Position numbers and translations under genes: made by a program
Notes under the pieces: model-generated
What the model was told of the DNA's origin: nothing
Database searches by the model: none
The model's input: only the letters and a program-made list of their open reading frames with translations
DNA from: Candidatus Marivariicella framensis
Lineage (GTDB): Bacteria; Bacteroidota; Bacteroidia; Flavobacteriales; Flavobacteriaceae
NCBI GenBank assembly: GCA_905182735.1
Contig: CAJJCT010000009.1
Location: 1-64,000, forward strand
Reading direction: 5' to 3'
Length of the DNA: 64,000 bases
Part shown: in pieces, positions 45,288 to 53,522 of the stretch
How the letters are laid out: every line of letters begins with the position of its first letter
How positions within the stretch are numbered: position 1 is the first letter of the stretch

Positions 45288-45311
45288 GAGAATAACATTG
45301 TGTTAACTTTG
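45281..45311 (+). promoter_or_regulatory. Promoter of the alkaline phosphatase gene
   Basis: TTTG at 45281-45284, 19-nt spacer, TAACTTTG at 45304-45311; full match. The -33 box lies over the kdtA stop codon. A five-codon frame MKKSI (45321-45338) follows and its TGA overlaps the phosphatase ATG. Confidence 0.6.
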
Positions 45312-45334
45312 AACGCTACGATGAAAAAAAGCAT

Positions 45335-46441
45335 ATGATTAAACACAATAAAAAATATATAATATTTATTTTATTAGCAATAGCAGCAACATCTAATATT
45401 TATTCTCAGGATCAAGAATACCCTAAATCATTTACTTTAGAAAGTTCAAATAAAAACCCTAATATAATTCTTATGATAGGAGATGGAATGGGTTTATCTC
45501 AAATTTCAGCAGGAATGTACTCTAATAAAAACTCAACTGCATTAGAAGATATGCAATATATAGGTCTGTCAAAAACACACTCATACAACCAACTAGTGAC
45601 AGATTCGGCTGCAAGTGGAACAGCAATGGCATGTGGGGAGAAAACATATAACGGGGTTGTTGGTATTGACCCTAAAAATAAACAGCTTGAATCTATTCTT
45701 GAGTACTGTAATTCCAAAAACTTTTCTACTGCTTTAATTGCAACGTCTAGTATTGTTCACGCAACACCTGCTTCATTTTATGCTAATGTAAATTCAAGAA
45801 GACAGTATGAAGATATTGCTCTACAATTAAGATATAATAGTGTTGATTATTTCATTGGTGGAGGTAGAAAACACTTTAATCGTAGGTCGGATAAAAGAAA
45901 TTTAATCGAAGAAATGGAAGAAGAAGGTTATGATATTGTAAATAACCTAGATAATTATAATAAATCAAGTAGTCAAAAATTAGGGTTCTTTACATATGCT
46001 GATGAGCCACCACCAATAAATTCAGGTAGAAAACCTGGACTAAAAGCCCTTGTTGAATCAACACTAGATAAATTAAAGGATGATAAAAAACCATTTTTTT
46101 TAATGGTTGAAGGATCTCAAATAGATTGGGGTGGGCATGCAAATGAGTTAGCTTATGTTATATCTGAGTTTAAAGATTTTAATAATGCCATATCAAGCGC
46201 TCTAAAATTTGCAAAAAATGATGGAAATACACTCATAGTGGTTACAGCAGATCATGAAACAGGTGGGCTTGCGCTAAAAAAAGGTAATTTAAAAAAAAGT
46301 ACGGTTATTGGCGACTTTACTACTATAGGTCATAGCGGAAGTATGGTTCCCGTGTTCAGCTTTGGCCCAAATGCTGAATTATTCAGTGGTATATATGAAA
46401 ATACCGCGATATTTAGCAAGCTAAAAACCACGGTAAATTAA
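45335..46441 (+). CDS. Secreted alkaline phosphatase (PhoA superfamily)
   Basis: 368 residues with an N-terminal signal peptide (hydrophobic 8-22, cleavage likely after YSQ). Metal site and nucleophile: MIGDGMG (48-53; D50), VTDSAASGTAMACG (88-101; Ser91 as nucleophile), and TADHETGG near 308. It releases phosphate from organic esters in the periplasm. It is shorter than the approximately 450-500 residues common in this family, lacking an extended crown insert, and carries no T9SS C-terminal sorting domain. No Pho-box was recognised. Confidence 0.9.
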   Translation: MIKHNKKYIIFILLAIAATSNIYSQDQEYPKSFTLESSNKNPNIILMIGDGMGLSQISAGMYSNKNSTALEDMQYIGLSKTHSYNQLVTDSAASGTAMACGEKTYNGVVGIDPKNKQLESILEYCNSKNFSTALIATSSIVHATPASFYANVNSRRQYEDIALQLRYNSVDYFIGGGRKHFNRRSDKRNLIEEMEEEGYDIVNNLDNYNKSSSQKLGFFTYADEPPPINSGRKPGLKALVESTLDKLKDDKKPFFLMVEGSQIDWGGHANELAYVISEFKDFNNAISSALKFAKNDGNTLIVVTADHETGGLALKKGNLKKSTVIGDFTTIGHSGSMVPVFSFGPNAELFSGIYENTAIFSKLKTTVN

Positions 46442-46460
46442 TTTAAAATTTGAATCTTAA

Positions 46461-47489
46461 TTATTTTGTTCTAGCGGCATCAAGAATTTCAGACTTGAAT
46501 TTTTTATCATTCTCTAAAACTTCATAAAAGCTATTTAGAAACTCATAAGTCTCCTTATACTCTCTTTCATTATCAAATTGGGAAGCATGGGCTTCTAATA
46601 TTGAAGTTAATTCTGCTTTTTTACTTATGTAATGCTGTCTAACTGATTCAAGAATAGAACCATCTCTTTTAAATCCTCTATATACTCTATCCTTAACAGT
46701 TTTTATACCTAATGTTTCATTAACTGTAGCATAGCTTGGATTAACAAAGCCAGTCATGTCGAAATCATATGACAAAGGGATAAGTCTTTTTCCAATATAA
46801 AGTAATTTTGCATTGTGCTGATATGCTACTGAAATATCAGTATTTCCAATTAAAAAATTAAAAAATGCATTTTGAACAGATGTTTCAGCATCCATAGCTA
46901 AAGGATGAATAAATCTGTCTACAACTTTACCATCGAATCGCTTTGCGACTATATCGTCATCCTCTATTAAAAAGCCCTTTAATTGAACCATTTTTCTTTC
47001 CTTACCCTTTCTTCCATAGATTTCAGTAAAATCAACATCTACTCTTCTTGCATTGAAATGATATGGAGAAATTTGCTCATAAAGTTTATAAGCAATGTAC
47101 TCTTTCATAATATTATCATTATTGTCTGGCTCTTTCATACATGGCAAAACAAGTTTTAAACTCTTGTTGCCCTCAAAAATAGTCCCTTTAGCTGCTGATT
47201 TTTTAACTTTAACTTTAACTGGAACCCAATAACATGTATTTCGTCTAAAATTCCCCCTGGATCTGAGTTTCACGTCTAAATCCTTCCAAACTCCATCTTG
47301 TTCATAAGAAATTTGTGAATCAAAAAGAATAGTATCAATAATTTCTTTTTTTAAATTTTTATTATGGTATTTTAATTTAATTTTTAATGGCTCTTCATTT
47401 TGAAAAAGAAGAGTGTATCCGTCAGAATTTTGTCCAAAGGAAAAAAGACCAATAAATAATAACAATAATAAGTTTACTTGTTTATTCAT
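46461..47489 (-). CDS. Secreted protein with distant CotH-kinase-like features
   Basis: 342 residues; signal peptide at about 1-19 (cleaved after FGQ). I do not recognise a named family with certainty, but several motifs in the right order recall CotH-type atypical kinases: RSRGN (76-80) followed by basic residues, KEYIAYKLYEQI (129-140), IGNTDIS (214-220) and an acidic metal-type YDFDMTGF (241-248). If so it would act outside the cytoplasm on protein or sugar substrates. A conserved Cys pair (86 and 117) may form a disulfide. Confidence 0.55.
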   Translation of the reverse strand: MNKQVNLLLLLFIGLFSFGQNSDGYTLLFQNEEPLKIKLKYHNKNLKKEIIDTILFDSQISYEQDGVWKDLDVKLRSRGNFRRNTCYWVPVKVKVKKSAAKGTIFEGNKSLKLVLPCMKEPDNNDNIMKEYIAYKLYEQISPYHFNARRVDVDFTEIYGRKGKERKMVQLKGFLIEDDDIVAKRFDGKVVDRFIHPLAMDAETSVQNAFFNFLIGNTDISVAYQHNAKLLYIGKRLIPLSYDFDMTGFVNPSYATVNETLGIKTVKDRVYRGFKRDGSILESVRQHYISKKAELTSILEAHASQFDNEREYKETYEFLNSFYEVLENDKKFKSEILDAARTK

Positions 47490-47532
47490 GATATAGTGTT
47501 TATTTTTAGGGAATATAAAAAAATTTATTCAG

Positions 47533-48273
47533 ATGCTAAACCGATATCTTGTAATTATCAATTATAAAACATTAATAGCTGTTTTAATTTCTATTGGAGT
47601 TCTCTATTTTGCCGAAAAAAACAAAATAGATTATGAAATAGATCTGACGCTAATAAGTATTGCTATTATTTTTCCATTAGTATTTTGTATTCGATCTGCT
47701 TTTCGAAGACGAGAAAAAGCATTAGAACATTTAAGTCAATTCAGAAGTAACCTAAGAACAATCGAACATTATCTTAAGATGAGTAAACTTGGTGATGTTA
47801 AATCTAAAGAACTTTCTTTACTGATTTCGGGAGTTGAAAATGATTTCTTAAAAGAACTATCAAAGCCAGATATTAACTTAAAAAAAATAGATAATAATAC
47901 TGAAGAGGTATTTAACTTTTTAAAAAACAACGAAGAAGATATTTCAGGAGGAATACGTCAAAAGGTGGTTCGTTTTTTAAGAGATGTTAGCGACAGTCAA
48001 GACAATTTGATCGCAATACACCTTCACAGAACTCCAATCAGTCTGAAGGCTTATTGTTTAATCTTTATTTATCTTTTTCCTCTAGTTTATACTCCTACTA
48101 TAATTCATAAAATGGGAAACGAAGCAGGTGCGATGATTTTAACTTATTTTGTTGTTATTTTAAGCGAATTCATACTTATATCTCTTTATAACATTCAAGA
48201 TCAAATGGAATACCCTTTTGATGATAACGGTTTGGATGATATCCAATTACAGAAATTTAAATTTAAAAGATAA
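47533..48273 (+). CDS. Bestrophin-like membrane protein
   Basis: 246 residues. Hydrophobic segments at about 13-26, 39-54, 170-188 and 200-219. FPLVFCIRSAFRRREKALEHL (in the second segment and after) and the C-terminal IQDQMEYPFD followed by GLDDIQL resemble bestrophin anion channels, whose end of the membrane domain reads E-x-P-F-G-x-D-x-x-D-L. A central soluble helical stretch of about 110 residues lies between helices 2 and 3. Anion transport is inferred from this resemblance. Confidence 0.6.
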   Translation: MLNRYLVIINYKTLIAVLISIGVLYFAEKNKIDYEIDLTLISIAIIFPLVFCIRSAFRRREKALEHLSQFRSNLRTIEHYLKMSKLGDVKSKELSLLISGVENDFLKELSKPDINLKKIDNNTEEVFNFLKNNEEDISGGIRQKVVRFLRDVSDSQDNLIAIHLHRTPISLKAYCLIFIYLFPLVYTPTIIHKMGNEAGAMILTYFVVILSEFILISLYNIQDQMEYPFDDNGLDDIQLQKFKFKR

Positions 48274-48281
48274 TTTAGAAT

Positions 48282-48315
48282 AAAAAAACCTCACTTATAA
48301 GTGAGGTTTTTTTTT
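48282..48315. terminator. Bidirectional terminator
   Basis: AACCTCACTTA pairs with TAAGTGAGGTT, with an A-run on the left and a T-run on the right. It ends the bestrophin-like gene on the plus strand and the tRNA-Leu transcript on the minus strand. Confidence 0.85.
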
Positions 48316-48316
48316 G

Positions 48317-48398
48317 TGCGGGTGAAGGGACTCGAACCCCCAAGCCGTAAAGCACTAGATCCTAAGTCTAGCGTGTCTACCAATTTCACCACACCCGC
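48317..48398 (-). tRNA. tRNA-Leu (anticodon TAG)
   Basis: Class II tRNA, 82 nt. Acceptor GCGGGTG/CACCCGC, D arm with AATTGGTAGAC, anticodon stem CTAGA/TCTAG around loop CTTAGGA (anticodon TAG), long variable arm and T loop TTCGAGT. It stands alone and is followed directly by the terminator. Confidence 0.94.
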
Positions 48399-48505
48399 TA
48401 TTGTTTAAAAAGGTGCACAAATATAAACAAGTTTTTATAAAAATAATTAGATCTTATTAATTTGATTACTAGCTTTTCTTATTTTTACAAACCAATAAAA
48501 AATTC

Positions 48506-49897
48506 ATGTACAAACTATCTCAAAATAAACAAGACCAATATTTAAATGAATTAATTGATTTCCTTAAAATTCCCTCAATTAGTGCTGATCCTAAATATAA
48601 AAAATCTGTTAAAGAAGCAGCAGTTTGGCTAGCTAATTCAATTTCATTAGCAGGTTGTGAAAATATTGAAATCATTCCAACACAAGGGCATCCAATTGTC
48701 TATGGAGAAAAAATAATAAGTCCAAATCTTCCTACAGTTTTAGTTTATGGTCATTATGACGTGCAACCCCCTGACCCAGTTGATCTTTGGGAAAGCCCAC
48801 CTTTTGAACCAATAATAAAAAAGACTGACATACACCCTGAAGGGGCAGTTTTTGCGAGAGGTTCTTGTGATGACAAAGGACAAATGTTTATGCATGTAAA
48901 GGCTCTCGAGTTAATGATAAGCAATAAAGATCTCCCATGTAATGTGAAGTTTATGATTGAAGGAGAAGAGGAAGTAGGAAGTGATAATTTAGAAATTTTT
49001 ATTCGTGAGAATTCTAATCGTTTAAAGTCTGATGTTATTTTAATTTCAGATACTGGGATTTTAAACAATACTCAACCATCTATTACAACTGGTCTTAGGG
49101 GTCTAAGCTATATGGAGGTTAAAGTTACAGGACCTAATCGTGACCTACATTCTGGTTTATATGGAGGAACTGTAGCTAACCCTATAAATACTCTTTGTGA
49201 TATGATAAGTAGTCTAAAAGACAGTGAAGGAAAAATTAATATACCTGGATTTTATGATGATGTTGTTGATTTAAGTGAAGAAGAACGAAAAGAAATGTCA
49301 AAAATACCATTCAATGAACAGTCATTTAAAGATTCTCTTAATATCAATTCAACATCAGGTGAATTAGGTTTTACAACTCAAGAAAGAAAATCCATCCGTC
49401 CCACCTTGGATGTAAATGGAATATGGGGTGGATATACAGGTGAAGGTGCTAAAACCGTGATTCCGAGTGAAGCATATGCTAAAATATCAATGAGATTGGT
49501 GCCTAACCAAAATTGGGAGAAAATAAGTTTACTTTTTGAAAACCATTTTAAAAAAATTGCTCCTTCTTCAGTAAAAGTAAGTGTCACTACTCATCATGGA
49601 GGACAGGCATATGTTACTCCAACAAACAATATCGCTTATAAAGCAGCTCATTTAGCCTATGAAAAAAGTTTTGGAAAGGCTCCTTATTCCGTTAGAGACG
49701 GTGGAAGTATACCAATTGTACCTCTGTTTGAGGAGGTTCTTAAATGCAAAACAATTTTAATGGGTTTTGGTCTAAATAGCGATGCTATTCATTCTCCCAA
49801 CGAACACTTTGGATTATTTAACTTTTTTAAGGGTATTGAAACAATTCCATACTTTTACAAAAATTTTTCAGAATTATTTAAAAAAAGTAAATTATAA
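48506..49897 (+). CDS. M20 family metallopeptidase (dipeptidase)
   Basis: 463 residues, M20A/CNDP-like. Di-zinc motifs: YGHYDVQPP (about 92-100), ARGSCDDKGQM (about 117-127) and the catalytic EGEEEVGS (about 154-161). A dimerisation lid domain lies about 200-365. No signal peptide, so a cytoplasmic dipeptidase is likely. Its stop overlaps that of convergent hemW by 6 nt. Confidence 0.9.
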   Translation: MYKLSQNKQDQYLNELIDFLKIPSISADPKYKKSVKEAAVWLANSISLAGCENIEIIPTQGHPIVYGEKIISPNLPTVLVYGHYDVQPPDPVDLWESPPFEPIIKKTDIHPEGAVFARGSCDDKGQMFMHVKALELMISNKDLPCNVKFMIEGEEEVGSDNLEIFIRENSNRLKSDVILISDTGILNNTQPSITTGLRGLSYMEVKVTGPNRDLHSGLYGGTVANPINTLCDMISSLKDSEGKINIPGFYDDVVDLSEEERKEMSKIPFNEQSFKDSLNINSTSGELGFTTQERKSIRPTLDVNGIWGGYTGEGAKTVIPSEAYAKISMRLVPNQNWEKISLLFENHFKKIAPSSVKVSVTTHHGGQAYVTPTNNIAYKAAHLAYEKSFGKAPYSVRDGGSIPIVPLFEEVLKCKTILMGFGLNSDAIHSPNEHFGLFNFFKGIETIPYFYKNFSELFKKSKL

Positions 49898-51025
49898 ATC
49901 TATAATAAACAAGTCCGAAGCAATTCCATCAGATAAAAATTTAGATTTTTTAGTAACATGTAGATGACCTCTATCCCAATACAAGTCATTTGAAAGAATT
50001 CGATTTTTTGAGTTTTCCTCAAGATAATCTGCAAATTTATTCCCAAGCTTATCCCTTATTTCTTTTAGTGAAACCCCGGTCGATGTTCTTAAACCTGTCA
50101 TAATTGTTTCATTGAATTTATCTTTTAAGCTTAAGTGTTCTTCTGTAAATGGCAGCTTGTTTTCCTTAATCGACTTTATATAAAGATTATTTTGATTAAT
50201 ATTCCAACTTCTTTTATTATTCCCATCAAAACTATGAGCTGAAGGCCCTATACCAAGATAAGGTTTACCTTTCCAATACCCATTATTATTAATTGAATGA
50301 TTTCCAGGCTTTGCAAAACTAGAAAACTCATAATTATCATATTTATTTTTCTGTAAATAGTTAACCATATTTAAATACTGTTCTTCAACTTTAGACTCCT
50401 CAATTAATGAAGTCTCTCCAGAGTCAATCTGCTTTTTCAATAAGGTTTTAGGCTCTACTGTTAGGGCATAACATGAAATATGAGGAGGCTCATAGATGAG
50501 AGAGGTATTCAAATTAAACATCCACTTATCAAGATTACTATTTGGCAAACCATATATTAAATCGATTGAAAAGTTTTTAAAAACAGATTTCACCTTCTCT
50601 ATTGAATCAAATGCTTGATCAGATGAATGTGCTCTTTTCATTAAATTTAAATCTTCTTCAATAAAAGATTGAATGCCCAAACTTGCTCTGTTAACTTCAA
50701 TTTCTTTCAATTCATTTAAATATTCTGTAGATGAATCATCTGGATTTAATTCTACAGTTATCTCTACTAAACGAGAAACATTAAATAATTTTTTTATTTT
50801 TAAAATAAAAAATCCTAAAGATTTTGCTGATAAAAGAGAAGGAGATCCTCCTCCAAAATATATACTATCTATAATTTCATTTTTAAAAAATCTATTTCGT
50901 AATTCAATTTCTCTATACATTGATTCAATTAGGACATCTTTATTTTTTAATGATGTAGAAAAATGAAAATTACAATACGTACAAGCTTGCTTACAAAAAG
51001 GAAAATGAATATATATTCCAGCCAT
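49892..51025 (-). CDS. hemW: Radical-SAM heme chaperone HemW
   Basis: 377 residues. The HemW-type cluster motif C11-KQA-C15-TY-C18-NF is complete, with IYFGGGSPSLL (about 55-65), IDLIYGLPN and the C-terminal HemN-like region. HemW binds heme and delivers it to respiratory proteins; it differs from oxygen-independent coproporphyrinogen oxidase by the C-x3-C-x2-C spacing without the extra C. It starts 2 nt from the ruvC stop. Confidence 0.92.
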   Translation of the reverse strand: MAGIYIHFPFCKQACTYCNFHFSTSLKNKDVLIESMYREIELRNRFFKNEIIDSIYFGGGSPSLLSAKSLGFFILKIKKLFNVSRLVEITVELNPDDSSTEYLNELKEIEVNRASLGIQSFIEEDLNLMKRAHSSDQAFDSIEKVKSVFKNFSIDLIYGLPNSNLDKWMFNLNTSLIYEPPHISCYALTVEPKTLLKKQIDSGETSLIEESKVEEQYLNMVNYLQKNKYDNYEFSSFAKPGNHSINNNGYWKGKPYLGIGPSAHSFDGNNKRSWNINQNNLYIKSIKENKLPFTEEHLSLKDKFNETIMTGLRTSTGVSLKEIRDKLGNKFADYLEENSKNRILSNDLYWDRGHLHVTKKSKFLSDGIASDLFIIDL

Positions 51026-51027
51026 AA

Positions 51028-51597
51028 TTAACTATTAAGGCCTTTTTTTAATAGAGAAGGGTTTTGACTCACATAAGCAGACCATCCTGAATATTTTTTT
51101 TGTGCGGTAGGAGAGTTTCGATTATAAAAATGACAAACTGCAGCAGCTAAACCATCTGTAGAATCTAAATTTTTTGGTAAAACTTTTATTTTAAAAATGT
51201 TCTGTAACATTTTTGCTACTTGTTCCTTGGATGCATTTCCACTTCCAGTAATTGCCATTTTAATTTTTTTAGGAGAATATTCTTTAATTATCAGTTCTCT
51301 GGATAAGCCTGCTGCCATAGCTACACCCTGCGCCCTCCCTAATTTCAACATAGATTGAACATTTTTTCCAAAAAAAGGAGCTTCAATTGCTAATTCATCA
51401 GGGTGGTATTTATCAATTAACTCTATTGTTCTTTCAAAGATTAGTTTCAGTTTTGTGTAGTGATCTTTTTCTTTTTTTAGTTGAAGCTCATTTAATTCCA
51501 ATAAATTCATTTTTTGACCAGTTACACTAATAACTCCAAATCCCATTATAGTTGTTCCAGGGTCAATACCAAGAATAATTATCTCTTTCTCTGTCAT
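51028..51597 (-). CDS. ruvC: Crossover junction endodeoxyribonuclease RuvC
   Basis: 189 residues. Catalytic D12 in LGIDPGTT, then AIEAPFFGKN (Glu about 72), GRAQGVAMA and the C-terminal DSTDGLAAAVCH with the last acidic pair. It resolves Holliday junctions. ruvA and ruvB are not adjacent. Its ATG overlaps the stop of the upstream lipoprotein gene by 4 nt, and hemW follows. Confidence 0.93.
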   Translation of the reverse strand: MTEKEIIILGIDPGTTIMGFGVISVTGQKMNLLELNELQLKKEKDHYTKLKLIFERTIELIDKYHPDELAIEAPFFGKNVQSMLKLGRAQGVAMAAGLSRELIIKEYSPKKIKMAITGSGNASKEQVAKMLQNIFKIKVLPKNLDSTDGLAAAVCHFYNRNSPTAQKKYSGWSAYVSQNPSLLKKGLNS

Positions 51598-52082
51598 TCT
51601 ATTATACTTGCTTTAATTTTAATAGGTATAGTAAACTTAACATTAACATAAGAACCTACATTAGTTTTGATAGCCGGTAAAGCTTTTGGAAGGTTATTTA
51701 CAATATTAATTATTTGTTTTTCTAAGCTCTTAATTTTTTTAAACACCTCATCAGAATCATGAAATTCAACAATACTAAATAATCCTTTTTCATCAATTTT
51801 AATGACAACAATTATTTCAGAAATAAAAGGTTCTAAGGATTCAAGTTTAAGCAATGAAAAACTCGAATAAATCGAGTTTAATAGATTTTCTTCAAAACAC
51901 TTTTGTTGATCAATTAATTCTAACAAAACATCACATTGCTCGAAGGAAGGTGGCTGATCATTTTCCGACCAGGTAGAAGCAAGTTTAATTTCTTCATAAG
52001 AAACTTTTTTTGTGTCTATGAAATCGCAGCCAAAAGAAGAAAAACTAAGAACAGCAATGCTAATTCCTTTGATGATTTGCAT
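51594..52082 (-). CDS. Hypothetical lipoprotein with TonB-C-like domain
   Basis: 162 residues. Signal with lipobox FGC (Cys19) after a short hydrophobic segment. The C-terminal half (about 85-160), with VVIKIDEKGLFSIVEF and VKFTIPIKIK, has the two-strand, helix, strand pattern of TonB C-terminal domains of non-TonB partners common in Bacteroidota. Two cysteines (49 and 58) could form a disulfide. It is co-transcribed with ruvC and hemW through a 4-nt overlap. No characterised function. Confidence 0.6.
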   Translation of the reverse strand: MQIIKGISIAVLSFSSFGCDFIDTKKVSYEEIKLASTWSENDQPPSFEQCDVLLELIDQQKCFEENLLNSIYSSFSLLKLESLEPFISEIIVVIKIDEKGLFSIVEFHDSDEVFKKIKSLEKQIINIVNNLPKALPAIKTNVGSYVNVKFTIPIKIKASIIE

Positions 52083-52182
52083 TTATTTGAAATTTTTTTA
52101 GATTTTCTAAAATACAACTTTTACGTGAACTCTTTTTTTTAATATTTTTGAAATAGCTTACTTTTATCAATCAAATACATTA

Positions 52183-52683
52183 ATGGACCTATTTTATTTT
52201 ATTTTTAGTTTTTTGATGATGATTTTAGGATTGATTGGATGTTTTTTTCCTATAATTCCAGGACCTTTAACCGGATGGTTTGGATTTGTATTTTTATATC
52301 AAATTGAACATATTAAATCCAATAAAACACTTTTACTAATAACATTTGTAATAGCATTATTAATTTTTTTAGTTGATTATTTGTTACCCATATTAGGAAC
52401 AAAAATATTTGGAGGGTCTAAAAAGGGTGTTATTGGAGCTAGTATTGGATTAATAATTGGAGTTGTTTTTTTAGGTCCTTTTGGGCTAATAATTGGCCCT
52501 TTTCTTGGGGCTTTCATTGGTGAATTGTTAAATGATATTAGAAAAATTGATTTAGCTATTAAAGCGTCTTTAGGGACTATGTTGGGATTAATAAGTGGAT
52601 TTTTTTTAAAGTTTTCAGTAACATGTGTGTTTTTTTCAATATATATTTTTCAGGTATGGAAATTTAGGTTTTTTATTTTTTAA
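52183..52683 (+). CDS. DUF456 family membrane protein
   Basis: 166 residues, four to five hydrophobic segments. The DUF456 signature is clear: GCFFPIIPGPLTGWFG at about 18-33 and the glycine-rich LGTKIFGGSKKGVIGASIG (about 71-89), then GPFGLIIGPFLGAFIGEL. Function in this family is unknown. A TATTTTTG box lies at 52143-52150. Confidence 0.85.
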   Translation: MDLFYFIFSFLMMILGLIGCFFPIIPGPLTGWFGFVFLYQIEHIKSNKTLLLITFVIALLIFLVDYLLPILGTKIFGGSKKGVIGASIGLIIGVVFLGPFGLIIGPFLGAFIGELLNDIRKIDLAIKASLGTMLGLISGFFLKFSVTCVFFSIYIFQVWKFRFFIF

Positions 52684-52746
52684 TTTGATTAACCATCAAT
52701 ATCATATAAATATGTAAGCCTTAATTGATTTTTATATCTTTATACT

Positions 52747-52953
52747 ATGAAATTATTTTTATTAACCTTTGTTTTATTGAGCTTTTGTTTTGCCGGTATA
52801 GCCATAAAGATATGGGCTAAAAAGAATGGAGAATTTGCTGGAACATGTGCAAGTCAAAGTCCTTTTCTGAATAAAAATAATGAGCCTTGTGGAATGTGTG
52901 GGAAACTTCCAAAAGATCAAGATTGCAAGGGCATAGACCCCCAAGCTAATTGA
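52747..52953 (+). CDS. Small cysteine-rich membrane-anchored protein
   Basis: 68 residues. N-terminal hydrophobic anchor or signal (about 3-22), then a short soluble part with four cysteines after the membrane: GTCASQ, PCGMCG and DCKG. The CxxC and flanking Cys suggest metal or redox chemistry. It lies 23 nt upstream of an ECF sigma factor gene, a placement seen for similar small proteins in Flavobacteriia. Function unknown; a link to the sigma factor is inference. Confidence 0.65.
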   Translation: MKLFLLTFVLLSFCFAGIAIKIWAKKNGEFAGTCASQSPFLNKNNEPCGMCGKLPKDQDCKGIDPQAN

Positions 52954-52976
52954 GTCTTCAATCTAGAAATTAAATT

Positions 52977-53522
52977 ATGGAAGAAGAATTAATTTTTCAG
53001 GCTAAAAAAAATGATCAAAAAGCATTTCAAGTTTTATTTGATTTAAATTGGGAGTACCTATATAATTATCAACTGAAAAGAATTGGAAATAGTCAAATAG
53101 CTGAGGAAATATCAATTCAAACATTTACTAAAGCATTTGATAGATTAGATTCATTTGATCCAAAATTTACTTTTAAAACGTGGCTAATTACCATATCTAA
53201 AAACTTGCACTTAGACCAAATAAGGAAAGAAAAATCTTTAAAGAAAATACAATCTGATCATATAGATGATTCTAATACTCATATGATAATTGATAATATG
53301 CCCAGTCCGGAGGAAGGTATGATAATTAATCAAAATCTTGATGAGCTTTTAAATACAATTAAAAGCTTAAAAAAAGAATATCGGAAAATTTTACAACTTA
53401 GATTTTTTGAAGATTACAGTTATAAGGAAATAAGTTTAGAGCTTAACCAACCGCTAAACACGGTCAAGGTAAAAATACTTAGAGCAAAACGACTTTTAGC
53501 TGAAAAATTAAATAAAAAATGA
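52977..53522 (+). CDS. ECF-type RNA polymerase sigma factor
   Basis: 181 residues. Region 2 at about 10-80 (ELIFQAKKNDQKAFQVLF; later TFKTWLITISKNLHLDQIRK) and region 4 at about 110-175 (LRFFEDYSYKEISLELNQPLNTVKVKI). No anti-sigma gene follows; instead the Nramp-like gene overlaps by 4 nt (ATGA), so the sigma factor and the transporter are translationally coupled. The regulon is unknown. Confidence 0.9.
   Translation: MEEELIFQAKKNDQKAFQVLFDLNWEYLYNYQLKRIGNSQIAEEISIQTFTKAFDRLDSFDPKFTFKTWLITISKNLHLDQIRKEKSLKKIQSDHIDDSNTHMIIDNMPSPEEGMIINQNLDELLNTIKSLKKEYRKILQLRFFEDYSYKEISLELNQPLNTVKVKILRAKRLLAEKLNKK

Noticed and set aside
48754-49068. 104-codon minus-strand frame inside the M20 peptidase gene
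   Set aside because: Antisense to conserved metal-binding motifs of the peptidase; no domain or start signal.
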